The notes beneath the pieces were generated by a model that was given only the letters and a program-made list of their open reading frames with translations, made no database searches and was not told where the DNA came from. A stretch of DNA of 64,000 bases from Rossellomorea sp036867415 (GTDB lineage Bacteria > Bacillota > Bacilli > Bacillales > Bacillaceae_B): NCBI RefSeq assembly GCF_036867415.1, contig NZ_JBAJHU010000001.1, forward strand, positions 682,001-746,000. Direction: 5' to 3'. Shown in pieces: positions 56,377 to 64,000 of this stretch. The translations under genes were made by a program, and so were the position numbers. The first letter of the stretch is position 1. Each line of letters starts with the position of its first letter.

Positions 56377-57459
56377 TTATTCCTCTTCTTCACCGATTTC
56401 CACTTCATTTTCATCCGTATGATAAGACTGGAAGCTCGTTATTAATTTCTCCAAATGCTCCAGGTGCTCATCATATAAAAAGATGGCCGAGAAGATATGA
56501 AGCATGTGGAAGTTTTGTACGTTTTCGTTCACGCTGTTGTTTTGTATTTCAGCCAGCATCATTTTCAATAGCTCTTTCCGGTTCAGACAAACATCCTGAT
56601 AAGCTTCTGAATCCGACTGGGGATGCATTTTACCGATGAACTTTAATAATAGTTGTTCATGATATGTCAAAAGACAGTCGAGCTGCCCTTTCATGATGCC
56701 CTTTAATTCATCAGGAAGTTGAAGGATTTCGTTTTCATAACGATTGATACGCTTAAGAATATCCAAACTCCGGTTCGCCGAGGAAATCATCTGTCTGTAT
56801 ATGACAAGTTTCCGGCTCTTCGATATGGAGTTTTTCTTGAAATAATCCCTTTCTTCCTTATACATCAGATATAGCTGATCGACCTTAATCAATTTTTCCT
56901 TCATGCGTTCAAGGTCTTTTTTCAATAAGTGAAATTCAGTCGCATGACGCATGCTCAGTCTGATCCACTTCAGGATTTCTTCGCTTGAATCCGAAATACG
57001 ATAGTAAAGTTTTGTTTCGTATTTAGGAGGCATGAAAATCAAGTTTACGAGAAAGGAGGAAAATACCCCAATCATAATCGTTGAAAAACGTATAAGTGCA
57101 AACTGGATAAACGCCTGATCTGTGACTTCCATGATGGCGATCATCGTCACCAATGCCAAGCCGATCGTCTTTTCCAGCTTTAATTTTAAGATGATAGATA
57201 TGGCTACAATGGCAGCCAGTCCCACGACAAGCGGATTGCTTCCAAATAAAAGAACAAATAGTACGGCAGTTCCCGCCCCGATCAGGTTTGCCTGGAATTG
57301 TTCGACAATCGATAGATAGGATCGGTAGATGGTCGGCTGCACAGCGAAAATGGCAGCAATTCCAGCAAATACGGGAGAAGGCAATCCTAATAATTGTGAA
57401 ACAAGTAATGCGATGACAATCGCAATTCCCGTTTTAAGAATGCGGGCGCCAAGTTTCAT
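56377..57459 (-). CDS. ygaE: Aromatic-acid-exporter-like membrane protein (YgaE)
   Basis: 360 residues. Six or so N-terminal membrane segments (ILKTGIAIVIALLVSQLLGL; FAGIAAIFAVQPTIYRSY is a family signature of the ArAE/FUSC type). A long cytoplasmic helical domain with coiled-coil character and an acidic end (EVEIGEEEE) follow. It stands before hemL, as ygaE does in B. subtilis. Transport has not been shown for YgaE. AAAGGACC lies about 8 nt before the ATG. Confidence 0.86.
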   Translation of the reverse strand: MKLGARILKTGIAIVIALLVSQLLGLPSPVFAGIAAIFAVQPTIYRSYLSIVEQFQANLIGAGTAVLFVLLFGSNPLVVGLAAIVAISIILKLKLEKTIGLALVTMIAIMEVTDQAFIQFALIRFSTIMIGVFSSFLVNLIFMPPKYETKLYYRISDSSEEILKWIRLSMRHATEFHLLKKDLERMKEKLIKVDQLYLMYKEERDYFKKNSISKSRKLVIYRQMISSANRSLDILKRINRYENEILQLPDELKGIMKGQLDCLLTYHEQLLLKFIGKMHPQSDSEAYQDVCLNRKELLKMMLAEIQNNSVNENVQNFHMLHIFSAIFLYDEHLEHLEKLITSFQSYHTDENEVEIGEEEE

Positions 57460-57654
57460 GAAAACAGGTCCTTTCTTGTAACGATTTGATAAACAATACT
57501 GTACTATACAGGTACTTTAAGGCAATATCAATAGGCAAATGAAAATAGTTTTATACAATTTTTATTACCTATCGTAACAGGAATTAAACGAAATATTAAA
57601 CTATAAGGATTGGGAGGGTTTACATTTTACAGTCATTATTATAAAGAACTCTGC

Positions 57655-57695
57655 AAAAAAAATGCCCCAGCTCAATTAGTATGTGCGGGGCATTT
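57655..57695 (-). terminator. Terminator of hemL
   Basis: On the minus strand ATGCCCC/GGGGCAT stem, then TTTTTTTT. Confidence 0.85.
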
Positions 57696-57705
57696 ATAAT
57701 AGACC

Positions 57706-58992
57706 TTATAATTGGGCAAACGCTTTATCAACTGCTTCCAGGGTCTGTTTGATATCTTCTTCTGTATGTTCTGTCGTGAGGAACCATGCTTCGTATTTTG
57801 ATGGTGCCAGGTTGATACCCTGGTTGAGCATGAGTTTGAAGAACCTGGCGAACATCTCGCCGTCCGTTGCTTCTGCCTGCTCGTAGTTTTCGATCTTTTC
57901 TTTTGTGAAATAAAGAGTGAGCGCCCCTTTTAACCGGTTAACCGTGATCGGGGTATCATGTTTTTCAGCAGCAGCTAAAATACCTTCTTCAAGCATCCGG
58001 CCGAGTCTGTCCATTTTCTCATAGACACCTTCTTGTTTAAGTACTTCCAGACAAGCGATTCCTGAAAGAATGGATGCAGGATTTCCTGCCATCGTTCCGG
58101 CCTGGTAGGCAGGTCCGAGCGGTGCAACCTGCTCCATGATTTCCAATTTACCGCCATACGCACCGATCGGCAGGCCGCCGCCGATGATTTTGCCAAGCGC
58201 AGTCAAATCAGGCTTGACCTTTAACATATCCTGCGCTCCGCCATACATGAATCGGAATGCAGTTATCACTTCGTCATAAATGACCAGGCTGCCTGCACTG
58301 TGGGCAATCTCATTTACTTGTTGGAGAAAGCCTTCTTTTGGCTCAACGATTCCGAAATTCCCGACAATCGGTTCGACGAGAACGCCAGCGATCTGATCTC
58401 CCCATTTTTCCATTGCTTCCCTAAAAGGTTCGATATCATTGAAAGGAACAGTGATCACCTCCTGTGCGATGCTCTTCGGAACTCCGGCAGAATCAGGTGT
58501 ACCCAGAGTAGAAGGACCTGAACCTGCCGCAACAAGCACTAAATCAGAGTGTCCATGATAACAGCCGGCGAACTTGATGATCTTATCTCTTCCTGTATAA
58601 GCACGGGCGACTCGGATTGTCGTCATGACAGCTTCCGTACCTGAATTGACGAAACGTACCTTATCCATATATGGCATTGCTTCTTTAATCAATTTCGCGA
58701 ACTTCACTTCATGGCGCGTAGGTGTCCCGTATAAGACGCCGTTTTGAGCAGCTTTTGTAATGGCTTCCGTGATATGAGGATGTGCGTGACCTGTGATGAT
58801 CGGCCCGTATGCTGCCAGATAGTCGATGTATTTATTCCCGTCCACGTCCCAGAAATAAGCCCCTTTTCCCCTTTCCATTGCAACTGGAGAGCCGCCTCCA
58901 ACTGCCTTATAAGATCGGGATGGGCTGTTTACCCCGCCTACAATATGTTCCAATGCATCTTTATGTAAGGATTCTGATTGAGTGAAATTCAT
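57706..58992 (-). CDS. hemL: Glutamate-1-semialdehyde 2,1-aminomutase
   Basis: Converts glutamate-1-semialdehyde to 5-aminolevulinate in haem synthesis, using PLP. 428 residues with GGVNSPSRSYKAVGG, FVNSGTEAVMTTIRVAR, the PLP-binding VIYDEVITAFRF and the active-site Lys in TALGKIIGGGLPIGAYGG. Its place between ygaE and bcp shows this is the second copy known as gsaB in B. subtilis; the main hemL of the hemAXCDBL operon would lie elsewhere. GGAGGGTACTC precedes the ATG. Confidence 0.95.
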   Translation of the reverse strand: MNFTQSESLHKDALEHIVGGVNSPSRSYKAVGGGSPVAMERGKGAYFWDVDGNKYIDYLAAYGPIITGHAHPHITEAITKAAQNGVLYGTPTRHEVKFAKLIKEAMPYMDKVRFVNSGTEAVMTTIRVARAYTGRDKIIKFAGCYHGHSDLVLVAAGSGPSTLGTPDSAGVPKSIAQEVITVPFNDIEPFREAMEKWGDQIAGVLVEPIVGNFGIVEPKEGFLQQVNEIAHSAGSLVIYDEVITAFRFMYGGAQDMLKVKPDLTALGKIIGGGLPIGAYGGKLEIMEQVAPLGPAYQAGTMAGNPASILSGIACLEVLKQEGVYEKMDRLGRMLEEGILAAAEKHDTPITVNRLKGALTLYFTKEKIENYEQAEATDGEMFARFFKLMLNQGINLAPSKYEAWFLTTEHTEEDIKQTLEAVDKAFAQL

Positions 58993-59179
58993 TGAGTACC
59001 CTCCTGAATAAATAAACTTAGATGATTCTTCATGCCAGTCAGCTTACCTTTTCTATTGTAGTATGCGTGAGAGCTTTTTAGCAAATTGAATCCTGCGTGG
59101 AAATGAACGAATAAGCCGGAATGATTTTTTGCAGGTGTGCGTACATATACAAAGACAAGCCTGAAATGAGGGAATTCTT

Positions 59180-59581
59180 ATGATAGTAGTAATCGCTTCT
59201 ATGATTCTGTTTTGTATGTTCATGAGTTTAAGAGCTTTATTCTATCCTTCCAGGTGGAAAATTCATTATGTTTCATTTCATCATTTCTTCTTTTTGGGGA
59301 TGTGCTATGTAACCATCATGATCGGATTCGGACTGTTGTTTACACTATTAGAGCTCGAAGGCATACCAATACTGGTTGAAAATGGCCATCCTGTTTCAGG
59401 TGATTTTTTTGATCATGTATTTACGACGATGTATTTCAGCGGCATCACTTTGTTTTCTGTCGGATATGGGGATGTGACTCCTGTCGGTATCGGCAGGGGG
59501 ATCGCACTCATAGAATCCTGGCTCGGGTATACGATCCCTGCTGCGTTTGTTGTGAAATCGTTTATGAATTATGACAAATAA
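59180..59581 (+). CDS. Two-helix potassium-channel-like protein (GYGD filter), second copy
   Basis: 133 residues. N-terminal hydrophobic helix (VVIASMILFCMFMSL), a second helix (FFLGMCYVTIMIGFGLLF), pore motif ITLFSVGYGDVTPVG and a last helix. No regulatory domain. Same layout as the protein at 15025-15423. GAGGGAATTCTT precedes the ATG. It is inserted between hemL and bcp. Potassium selectivity is expected from the filter. Confidence 0.82.
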   Translation: MIVVIASMILFCMFMSLRALFYPSRWKIHYVSFHHFFFLGMCYVTIMIGFGLLFTLLELEGIPILVENGHPVSGDFFDHVFTTMYFSGITLFSVGYGDVTPVGIGRGIALIESWLGYTIPAAFVVKSFMNYDK

Positions 59582-59657
59582 CCCCGTATGATTTGAGTTT
59601 TTCCTTCCTATTGGGTACGCTATCAGTAGAAAAGAGCGAATATGGAGGGATTTTGAA

Positions 59658-60128
59658 ATGACGGTTGAAACGGGTCAAAAAGCGCCAGCCTTCGAATTGA
59701 CGGCAAGCAATGGTGAGAAGGTAAAGTTATCCGATTACAGAGGCAAACATGTGGTGCTCTATTTTTATCCGAAAGATATGACACCGGGCTGTACCACTGA
59801 AGCATGCGACTTCAGGGATCAACATGAAAACTTCGGGAAACATGATGCAGTGATCCTGGGTGTGAGTCCGGACCCGGTCGGGAAGCATGAAAAATTCGTG
59901 GACAAGCATGGCCTGCCATTTTTATTATTGGTGGATGAAGATCATAAAGTTGCTGAAGAATATGGAGTTTGGAAGCTTAAGAAAAACTTCGGAAAAGAAT
60001 ATATGGGTATCGAACGTTCCACTTTCATCATTGATAAAGAAGGAACCCTTGCAAAAGAGTGGAGAAAGGTCCGTGTGAAAGGACACGTGGAGGAAGCTCT
60101 CCGTTATATAGAAGAAAACCTTTCGTAA
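59658..60128 (+). CDS. bcp: Thioredoxin-dependent peroxiredoxin, Bcp family (YgaF)
   Basis: Reduces peroxides using thioredoxin. 156 residues with the peroxidatic Cys in PKDMTPGCTTEACDFRD and the resolving Cys five residues later in the same motif, the atypical 2-Cys Bcp pattern. ERSTFIIDKEGTLAKEW in the C-terminal half. GGAGGG is about 8 nt before the ATG. Located between hemL and perR as ygaF is in B. subtilis; near perR, but no PerR box was seen upstream. Confidence 0.94.
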   Translation: MTVETGQKAPAFELTASNGEKVKLSDYRGKHVVLYFYPKDMTPGCTTEACDFRDQHENFGKHDAVILGVSPDPVGKHEKFVDKHGLPFLLLVDEDHKVAEEYGVWKLKKNFGKEYMGIERSTFIIDKEGTLAKEWRKVRVKGHVEEALRYIEENLS

Positions 60129-60244
60129 GCCTATTTTGAAGCCTATTTTACAAAGGGTGAGGCTTTTGTCCATTCACATCATCGGGGTTGTCATATAGTA
60201 AGAGTAGGGCAACCTCCTCAAATAAGTCAGTCTCATCCGTGTAA

Positions 60245-60275
60245 AGGATCGATTTGAATCGATCCTCTTTTTTTA
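60245..60275 (+). terminator. Terminator between bcp and the 2-hydroxyacid dehydrogenase gene
   Basis: AGGATCGATT/AATCGATCCT stem, loop TG, then CTTTTTTT. Confidence 0.85.
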
Positions 60276-60329
60276 TGATTAAACCCGCAATGTGATAAAA
60301 TATTCCCAATAGGGATAGGAGGTTTAATG

Positions 60330-61280
60330 ATGAAGGTGGTTGTAACATTTCAGCCTAAGGAAGAGTTTGCCGAGGATTTGGTCCAGCGCTTTCCTGAAGT
60401 TGAATTTTCATTCTTTAAAAATATCGGTGAAGCGCAGCATATTTTACCCCAAGCAGAAATCATTGTCACGATGGGAGAAGACTTGAACGACCGGCATATA
60501 GAACTTTCACAGCGTCTGAAGTGGATCATGGTGACATCTGCCGGACTTGAGAAAATGCCATTTAAATCAATCAGGAAAAAGGGGATCCTGGTCACCAACG
60601 CAAGGGGTATACATAAGATTCCGATGGCAGAGTTCACTTTCGGATTGATGCTTCAGTATGCTAAACAGCTTCAATCAGTTCTGAAGCAGGAGGAAGAAGG
60701 AGTATGGAGCAGAAGACTCCCGACCTCCGAGCTGAATGATGCCTCTCTGCTCGTTTTGGGGGCAGGGGCAATCGGCAGTGAAATAGCGCGGTTAGGAAAA
60801 GCCTTTAATATGAAGACGGCAGGAGTGAATTCAACAGGGGAAAGAGTAAATCACTTCGATCATATGTACACACTTCGGGATTTTGAGGAATTCCTGCTTT
60901 ATGCGGATTATATTGTTGCAGTACTTCCAAGCACTGAGAATACAAAATATATTCTGCAGAAGGAGCATTTTGAGATGATGAAGGATTCTGCGGTTTTCAT
61001 TAACATCGGCCGCGGTGATTTAGTGGAAGAATCAATCCTTCTTGATGCAGCAAGCGAAAAGAAGGAAGGACATATATTTCTGGATGTATTCGAAGAAGAA
61101 CCACTTCCTGCAGAACATCCATTCTGGCAGGAAGAAGGGATCACCGTAACACCACATATGTCGAGTATCACAAAAATGTATATGCCGAGAGCGTTGGATA
61201 TCTTTAAAAAGAATCTGGAAGCATATAGTAACAAGAGTGGAGAATATATAAATGTGATCGATGCCGAAAGGGGATATTAA
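60330..61280 (+). CDS. D-isomer-specific 2-hydroxyacid dehydrogenase
   Basis: 316 residues. NAD-binding Rossmann motif VLGAGAIGSEIARLGK, substrate-binding Arg in FINIGRGDLVEE, catalytic Glu in FLDVFEEEPLP and catalytic His in TPHMSS. Reduces a 2-oxo acid or the reverse. ATG at 60330 is preferred, 7 nt after AGGAGG; ATG at 60327 is only 4 nt away. The cobalamin adenosyltransferase gene starts one base after its stop, so both are on one transcript. It is an insertion relative to the B. subtilis order. Substrate unknown. Confidence 0.87.
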   Translation: MKVVVTFQPKEEFAEDLVQRFPEVEFSFFKNIGEAQHILPQAEIIVTMGEDLNDRHIELSQRLKWIMVTSAGLEKMPFKSIRKKGILVTNARGIHKIPMAEFTFGLMLQYAKQLQSVLKQEEEGVWSRRLPTSELNDASLLVLGAGAIGSEIARLGKAFNMKTAGVNSTGERVNHFDHMYTLRDFEEFLLYADYIVAVLPSTENTKYILQKEHFEMMKDSAVFINIGRGDLVEESILLDAASEKKEGHIFLDVFEEEPLPAEHPFWQEEGITVTPHMSSITKMYMPRALDIFKKNLEAYSNKSGEYINVIDAERGY

Positions 61281-61281
61281 T

Positions 61282-61833
61282 ATGAAGATTTATACGAAGT
61301 CAGGGGATAAAGGAACCACTTCACTTGTATACGGCTCACGTGTTTCAAAGAAAGATCAGCGGGTCGAAGCATACGGCACATGTGATGAGGCGAATTCAAT
61401 GATCGGACTCGGGTTAAGCTATTTAAAAACAGAGTACTTTGATGGCAAAGAAAAGTTTGAGGGATTCTTTCATAAAATCCAGACGGTTCTTTTTCATGTA
61501 GGCGCGGAACTTGCTACACCTCCAGGAAAAGATGTGAAGTGGAAACTTGATGATGAAAACATCAAAGAACTTGAGGAACAAATCGATTTCCTGGATGGGA
61601 ACTTGACACCGTTAAAAAATTTCATCCTGCCAGGCGGACATCCTTCAGGGGCAGCAATGCATACCGCAAGGACGATTGTGAGAAGGGCAGAGCGGGAAGC
61701 AGTCGGCATTGGGGATGATGTGAATCCTTTGGTGCTGTCTTATCTGAACAGACTATCAGATTTCTTATTCGTGGCCGCAAGGTACATCAACCAGCAGCTC
61801 GGTGAACAGGAGAAAAATTTACACCAGCAATAG
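61282..61833 (+). CDS. PduO-type cob(I)alamin adenosyltransferase
   Basis: Makes adenosylcobalamin from cob(I)alamin and ATP. 183 residues starting MKIYTKSGDKGTTSLVYGSRVSK (ATP loop), with YGTCDEANSMIGL, FILPGGHPSGAAMHTARTIVRRAER (family motif with the conserved Arg residues) and LNRLSDFLFVAARYIN. ATG at 61282 follows AAAGGGGATATT; the in-frame ATG at 61261 lies inside the previous gene. It shares a transcript with the 2-hydroxyacid dehydrogenase. Together with the riboswitch at 2662-2835 it shows that the cell uses cobalamin. Confidence 0.93.
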   Translation: MKIYTKSGDKGTTSLVYGSRVSKKDQRVEAYGTCDEANSMIGLGLSYLKTEYFDGKEKFEGFFHKIQTVLFHVGAELATPPGKDVKWKLDDENIKELEEQIDFLDGNLTPLKNFILPGGHPSGAAMHTARTIVRRAEREAVGIGDDVNPLVLSYLNRLSDFLFVAARYINQQLGEQEKNLHQQ

Positions 61834-61841
61834 TAGAAAGA

Positions 61842-61888
61842 TTGACAAAGTGTACCCCTGATTAGTACACTATTTATAAAGATTATAA
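61842..61888 (+). promoter_or_regulatory. perR promoter with PerR box
   Basis: TTGACA (61842-61847), 18-nt spacer, TACACT (61866-61871). TTATAAAGATTATAA (61874-61888) matches the PerR box TTATAATNATTATAA at all but one position. It lies just after the -10, fitting autorepression. Confidence 0.85.
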
Positions 61889-61921
61889 AATAATAATTCT
61901 TATGAAAAGAGGTGCATGGCG

Positions 61922-62362
61922 ATGTTAGAAGAAGGACAATTAAAAGAAGCAATTTCAACATTGAAGGAAACTGGTGTCCGTATCACCCCTCAACGTCATG
62001 CGATTTTAGAATATCTCATTGATTCAATGGCTCATCCAACAGCTGATGACATATATAAAGCACTTGAAGGAAAGTTTCCGAATATGAGTGTGGCTACTGT
62101 ATACAACAATCTGCGGGTCTTCCGTGAAGTCGGCCTGGTTAAAGAGCTGACCTATGGTGATGCTTCTAGTCGCTTTGATTTTGTAACGTCAGACCATTAC
62201 CATGTCATTTGCGACAACTGCGGCAAAATTGTCGATTTCCATTACCCTGGTCTGGATGAGGTGGAGCAGCTTGCCTCGCATGTAACGGGATTCAAAGTAA
62301 ACAATCACCGAATGGAAATTTACGGTACCTGTACAGATTGCTCAACTAAAGAAACTCATTGA
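61922..62362 (+). CDS. perR: Peroxide-responsive repressor PerR
   Basis: A Fur-family metal-dependent repressor that senses hydrogen peroxide by His oxidation. 146 residues: winged helix GVRITPQRHAILEYL, recognition region NMSVATVYNNLRVFREVG, metal-site residues in SMAHPTADD and DHYHVICDNCGKIVDFHYPG, and a structural zinc site of CDNC plus CTDC. Nearly identical in length to B. subtilis PerR. ATG at 61922 has AGAGGTG 9 nt upstream; ATG at 61916 is too close to it. A PerR box upstream implies autoregulation. Two hairpins follow. Confidence 0.95.
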   Translation: MLEEGQLKEAISTLKETGVRITPQRHAILEYLIDSMAHPTADDIYKALEGKFPNMSVATVYNNLRVFREVGLVKELTYGDASSRFDFVTSDHYHVICDNCGKIVDFHYPGLDEVEQLASHVTGFKVNNHRMEIYGTCTDCSTKETH

Positions 62363-62395
62363 AAAGATGGCTCTCACAACCATCTTTTTTTCTTT
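62363..62395 (+). terminator. Terminator of perR
   Basis: AAAAGATGG/CCATCTTTT stem followed by further T residues. Confidence 0.85.
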
Positions 62396-62471
62396 TGCCC
62401 TGTCGAAAGTGAAGTTGAAAAATCATGAACTGCTTTCAGATACTTAATCGTACAATTTAGAAGCAGAAACA

Positions 62472-62503
62472 AAAAGACCTCCGTTCAGGAAGGTCTTTTT
62501 TTG
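62472..62503. terminator. Terminator of ygzB (bidirectional)
   Basis: AAAAAGACCT/AGGTCTTTTT stem with T runs on both strands. Confidence 0.85.
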
Positions 62504-62509
62504 TGCTCA

Positions 62510-62857
62510 TTATTTCTTTTTATTATACTCTTCATTAAATTCTTCGCCCTCTAGACCAGGATCCAGAGTCAGCGGTTCATTACAATACATACACATGTCT
62601 ACCCGGCCCAGGACCTTAGTGACCTTACCGCAATTGGGACATGTAACCTGAACTGCCTTTGTCGACAACATTCCGATCCAGAAGTAAACCACAGTACTGC
62701 CGATGATAGCAAGAAAACCAAGCAGCATAAATATAGTCATTACCCATGGATGCTCTTTAAAATATATACCTACATACATAATGATAAATCCGATGAAAAC
62801 CAAGCTTAAAGCAAATGTACGGATTTTATTGATCTTACTGGAATAATTCTTCGCCAT
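62510..62857 (-). CDS. ygzB: YgzB family (UPF0295) membrane protein
   Basis: 115 residues: two membrane helices (about 16-33 and 37-62), then a zinc-ribbon-like pair VTCPNCGK and DMCMYCNEP, then an acidic tail. The four Cys suggest a metal site. Named by match to YgzB and by place between perR and ygxA. GGAGGGACAATC precedes the ATG. Function unknown. Confidence 0.92.
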   Translation of the reverse strand: MAKNYSSKINKIRTFALSLVFIGFIIMYVGIYFKEHPWVMTIFMLLGFLAIIGSTVVYFWIGMLSTKAVQVTCPNCGKVTKVLGRVDMCMYCNEPLTLDPGLEGEEFNEEYNKKK

Positions 62858-63008
62858 GATTGTCCCTCCTAGAAAAATACTATACCATATTTGGTGGAGT
62901 GAGGGGACAGGAAAACCTTTTGTCGAAAAATGACTATATAAAGAGAAGGAAATCCTGTTTCGATGTCGAAATAGTTACCAACCAATGATTGATGTGGAGG
63001 AGTTTTAA

Positions 63009-63881
63009 ATGGAAGACATTTTACGCCCGATTTATCAGGAACGTACAAGCCATCCCAATACACTAGGCGTCCTATTAATAGAACAAAGCAAGAAATCGAG
63101 TCCGGTTACTGATACATTCGATATTGTATTATTTCTTATTGTAAAGGACTCTGATGAACCGGTATTCGTTAAACATTACACTTATGAAGACCATAAGGCC
63201 GCCTTACATATCGTCACAGAAGAAAAGCTGCGGGAATGGATCCTGCTGGGTACCAATCGGAAAGTGATCGATTGGCTGTTCAATGGGAAAATCCTTTTTG
63301 ATCGCAACGAATATGTGCAGGGCCTCAAAACTGAATTGAGAGATTTCCCTTTTTACGGAAGGAAAATCAAAATGGGAATGGAATTCGGGAAGCTGATCCG
63401 CCGATATATGGATGGGAAGGTGTTTTTTGAATCCAGGCACTATCTTGATGCCTATAATCATATCGTTCATTCTCTGCACCATCTGGCCAGGCTAGCTGTA
63501 ATCGAAAATGGATTCCATCCTGAAGTGACCGTCTGGAATCAGGTGAAACAGATTGAACCTGAAATATACAAATTATATGAAGAACTTGTCACAAGCGAAG
63601 AGGAAATCGATAAAAGACTCGAATTATTATTTTTAGCCAGCGAATTTTTGATTCACTCCCGGACCAAAGTGGCATCGGAGCACCTTATAAATATTTTGGA
63701 ACAAAAAGAACAATGGAGTTTTCAGGAACTTCTTAATCATGAAGAAGCCGGTCATTACTCTGTTGATCTTGGCATGCTGATTGAATATTTAACGGATAAA
63801 GGCTTCGTTGAAATAGTGGACGTCGAAACGAAAGGGAAAGGAGTTTATCACCGATATTATCGGGCTCCAAAAAAATTATAG
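63009..63881 (+). CDS. ygxA: YgxA nucleotidyltransferase-like protein
   Basis: 290 residues. The N-terminal half resembles a nucleotidyltransferase fold (DTFDIVLFLIVKDSDEPVF; LLGTNRKVIDWLFNGKILFD). The C-terminal half is helical with a winged-helix-like end (GHYSVDLGMLIEYLTDKGFVEIVDVETKGKG). Catalytic residues are not clear. GGAGG lies 9 nt before the ATG. As in B. subtilis it is the last gene before a ribosomal RNA operon. Confidence 0.9.
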   Translation: MEDILRPIYQERTSHPNTLGVLLIEQSKKSSPVTDTFDIVLFLIVKDSDEPVFVKHYTYEDHKAALHIVTEEKLREWILLGTNRKVIDWLFNGKILFDRNEYVQGLKTELRDFPFYGRKIKMGMEFGKLIRRYMDGKVFFESRHYLDAYNHIVHSLHHLARLAVIENGFHPEVTVWNQVKQIEPEIYKLYEELVTSEEEIDKRLELLFLASEFLIHSRTKVASEHLINILEQKEQWSFQELLNHEEAGHYSVDLGMLIEYLTDKGFVEIVDVETKGKGVYHRYYRAPKKL

Positions 63882-63899
63882 TAAAATATTAAATTTCAA

Positions 63900-64000
63900 T
63901 TGACTTCAATAAAGAACCTTGATATATTAGTACATGTCGCTGCTGAACGACAAACGAGTCCGGTCAGTGGCGACATGATAATCTTGAAAAAAGTTGTTGA
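63900..64000 (+). promoter_or_regulatory. Upstream promoter region of a ribosomal RNA operon
   Basis: TTGACT (63900-63905), 17-nt spacer and TATATT (63923-63928) form a first promoter. The window ends in CTTGAAAAAAGTTGTTGA, the typical lead-in to the second rrn promoter of Bacillus, whose -35 (TTGA...) is cut by the edge. TGTCGCTGCTGAACGACA and GTGGCGACA between them can form a stem. Position after ygxA matches the B. subtilis rrnD operon. Confidence 0.75.

Overview
The window looks like a chromosomal segment of a spore-forming, low-to-moderate GC Firmicute of the family Bacillaceae. The evidence is the small acid-soluble spore proteins (SspK and a gamma-type SspE-like protein), Bacillus-type control sites (Fur, PerR, CtsR, Rex, sigma-B and sigma-W), strong AGGAGG ribosome sites with many TTG starts, and long runs of Bacillus gene order. 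The exact genus (Bacillus, Rossellomorea or a relative) cannot be fixed from the sequence alone. I see no phage, insertion sequence with transposase, CRISPR array or tRNA gene. The right edge runs into what appears to be the promoter region of a ribosomal RNA operon.

Left part (1-21.4 kb) is a mosaic of metabolic and transport genes. It starts with the end of a tricarballylate-dehydrogenase-like flavoprotein and an SLC13 carboxylate transporter. Next come an acyl-CoA thioesterase gene preceded by an apparently orphan cobalamin riboswitch, a flotillin gene with a sigma-W promoter and a downstream microprotein, an alpha/beta hydrolase, and an FAD-linked lactate/glycolate oxidase overlapping a BASS-family transporter. 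A Fur-controlled divergent locus follows: a hydroxamate-siderophore ABC importer on one side and a ferredoxin-NADP reductase on the other. Then come a TerC membrane protein, a small GYGD ion channel, an ASCH protein, an EamA exporter, an azoreductase, an MFS carrier and a nucleotide-pyrophosphatase-like enzyme.

Middle part (21.7-38.8 kb): a tight three-gene envelope cassette (polysaccharide deacetylase, DedA protein, MGDG-synthase-type glycosyltransferase); a nested inverted-repeat element; a bactofilin-like gene with its MerR-like DUF4004 partner and a repeated operator; a HIT protein; a sigma-B catalase; two uncharacterised small genes; CtsR-controlled clpE; a HAD phosphatase; an alkyltransferase-like protein; a DgcK-like diguanylate cyclase; an AarF/UbiB kinase; a nucleotidyltransferase; and a DoxX gene behind two Rex-type operators.

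Right part (39.1-64 kb) follows the B. subtilis yfh-yga order: yfhD, yfhE, yfhF, recX, yfhH, sspK, yfhJ, yfhP, mutY, yfhS, fabL, sspE, ygaB, ntdP (ygaC), ygaD, ygaE, hemL (gsaB), bcp, perR, ygzB, ygxA, rrn. Into this backbone are set an SDR gene, a ypzG-like gene, an app/opp-type peptide importer, a second GYGD channel, and a 2-hydroxyacid dehydrogenase plus PduO-type cobalamin adenosyltransferase pair. Stress, iron and redox control recur along the window: sigma-W flotillin, sigma-B catalase, Fur siderophore uptake, PerR autoregulation, Rex-linked DoxX and CtsR ClpE.
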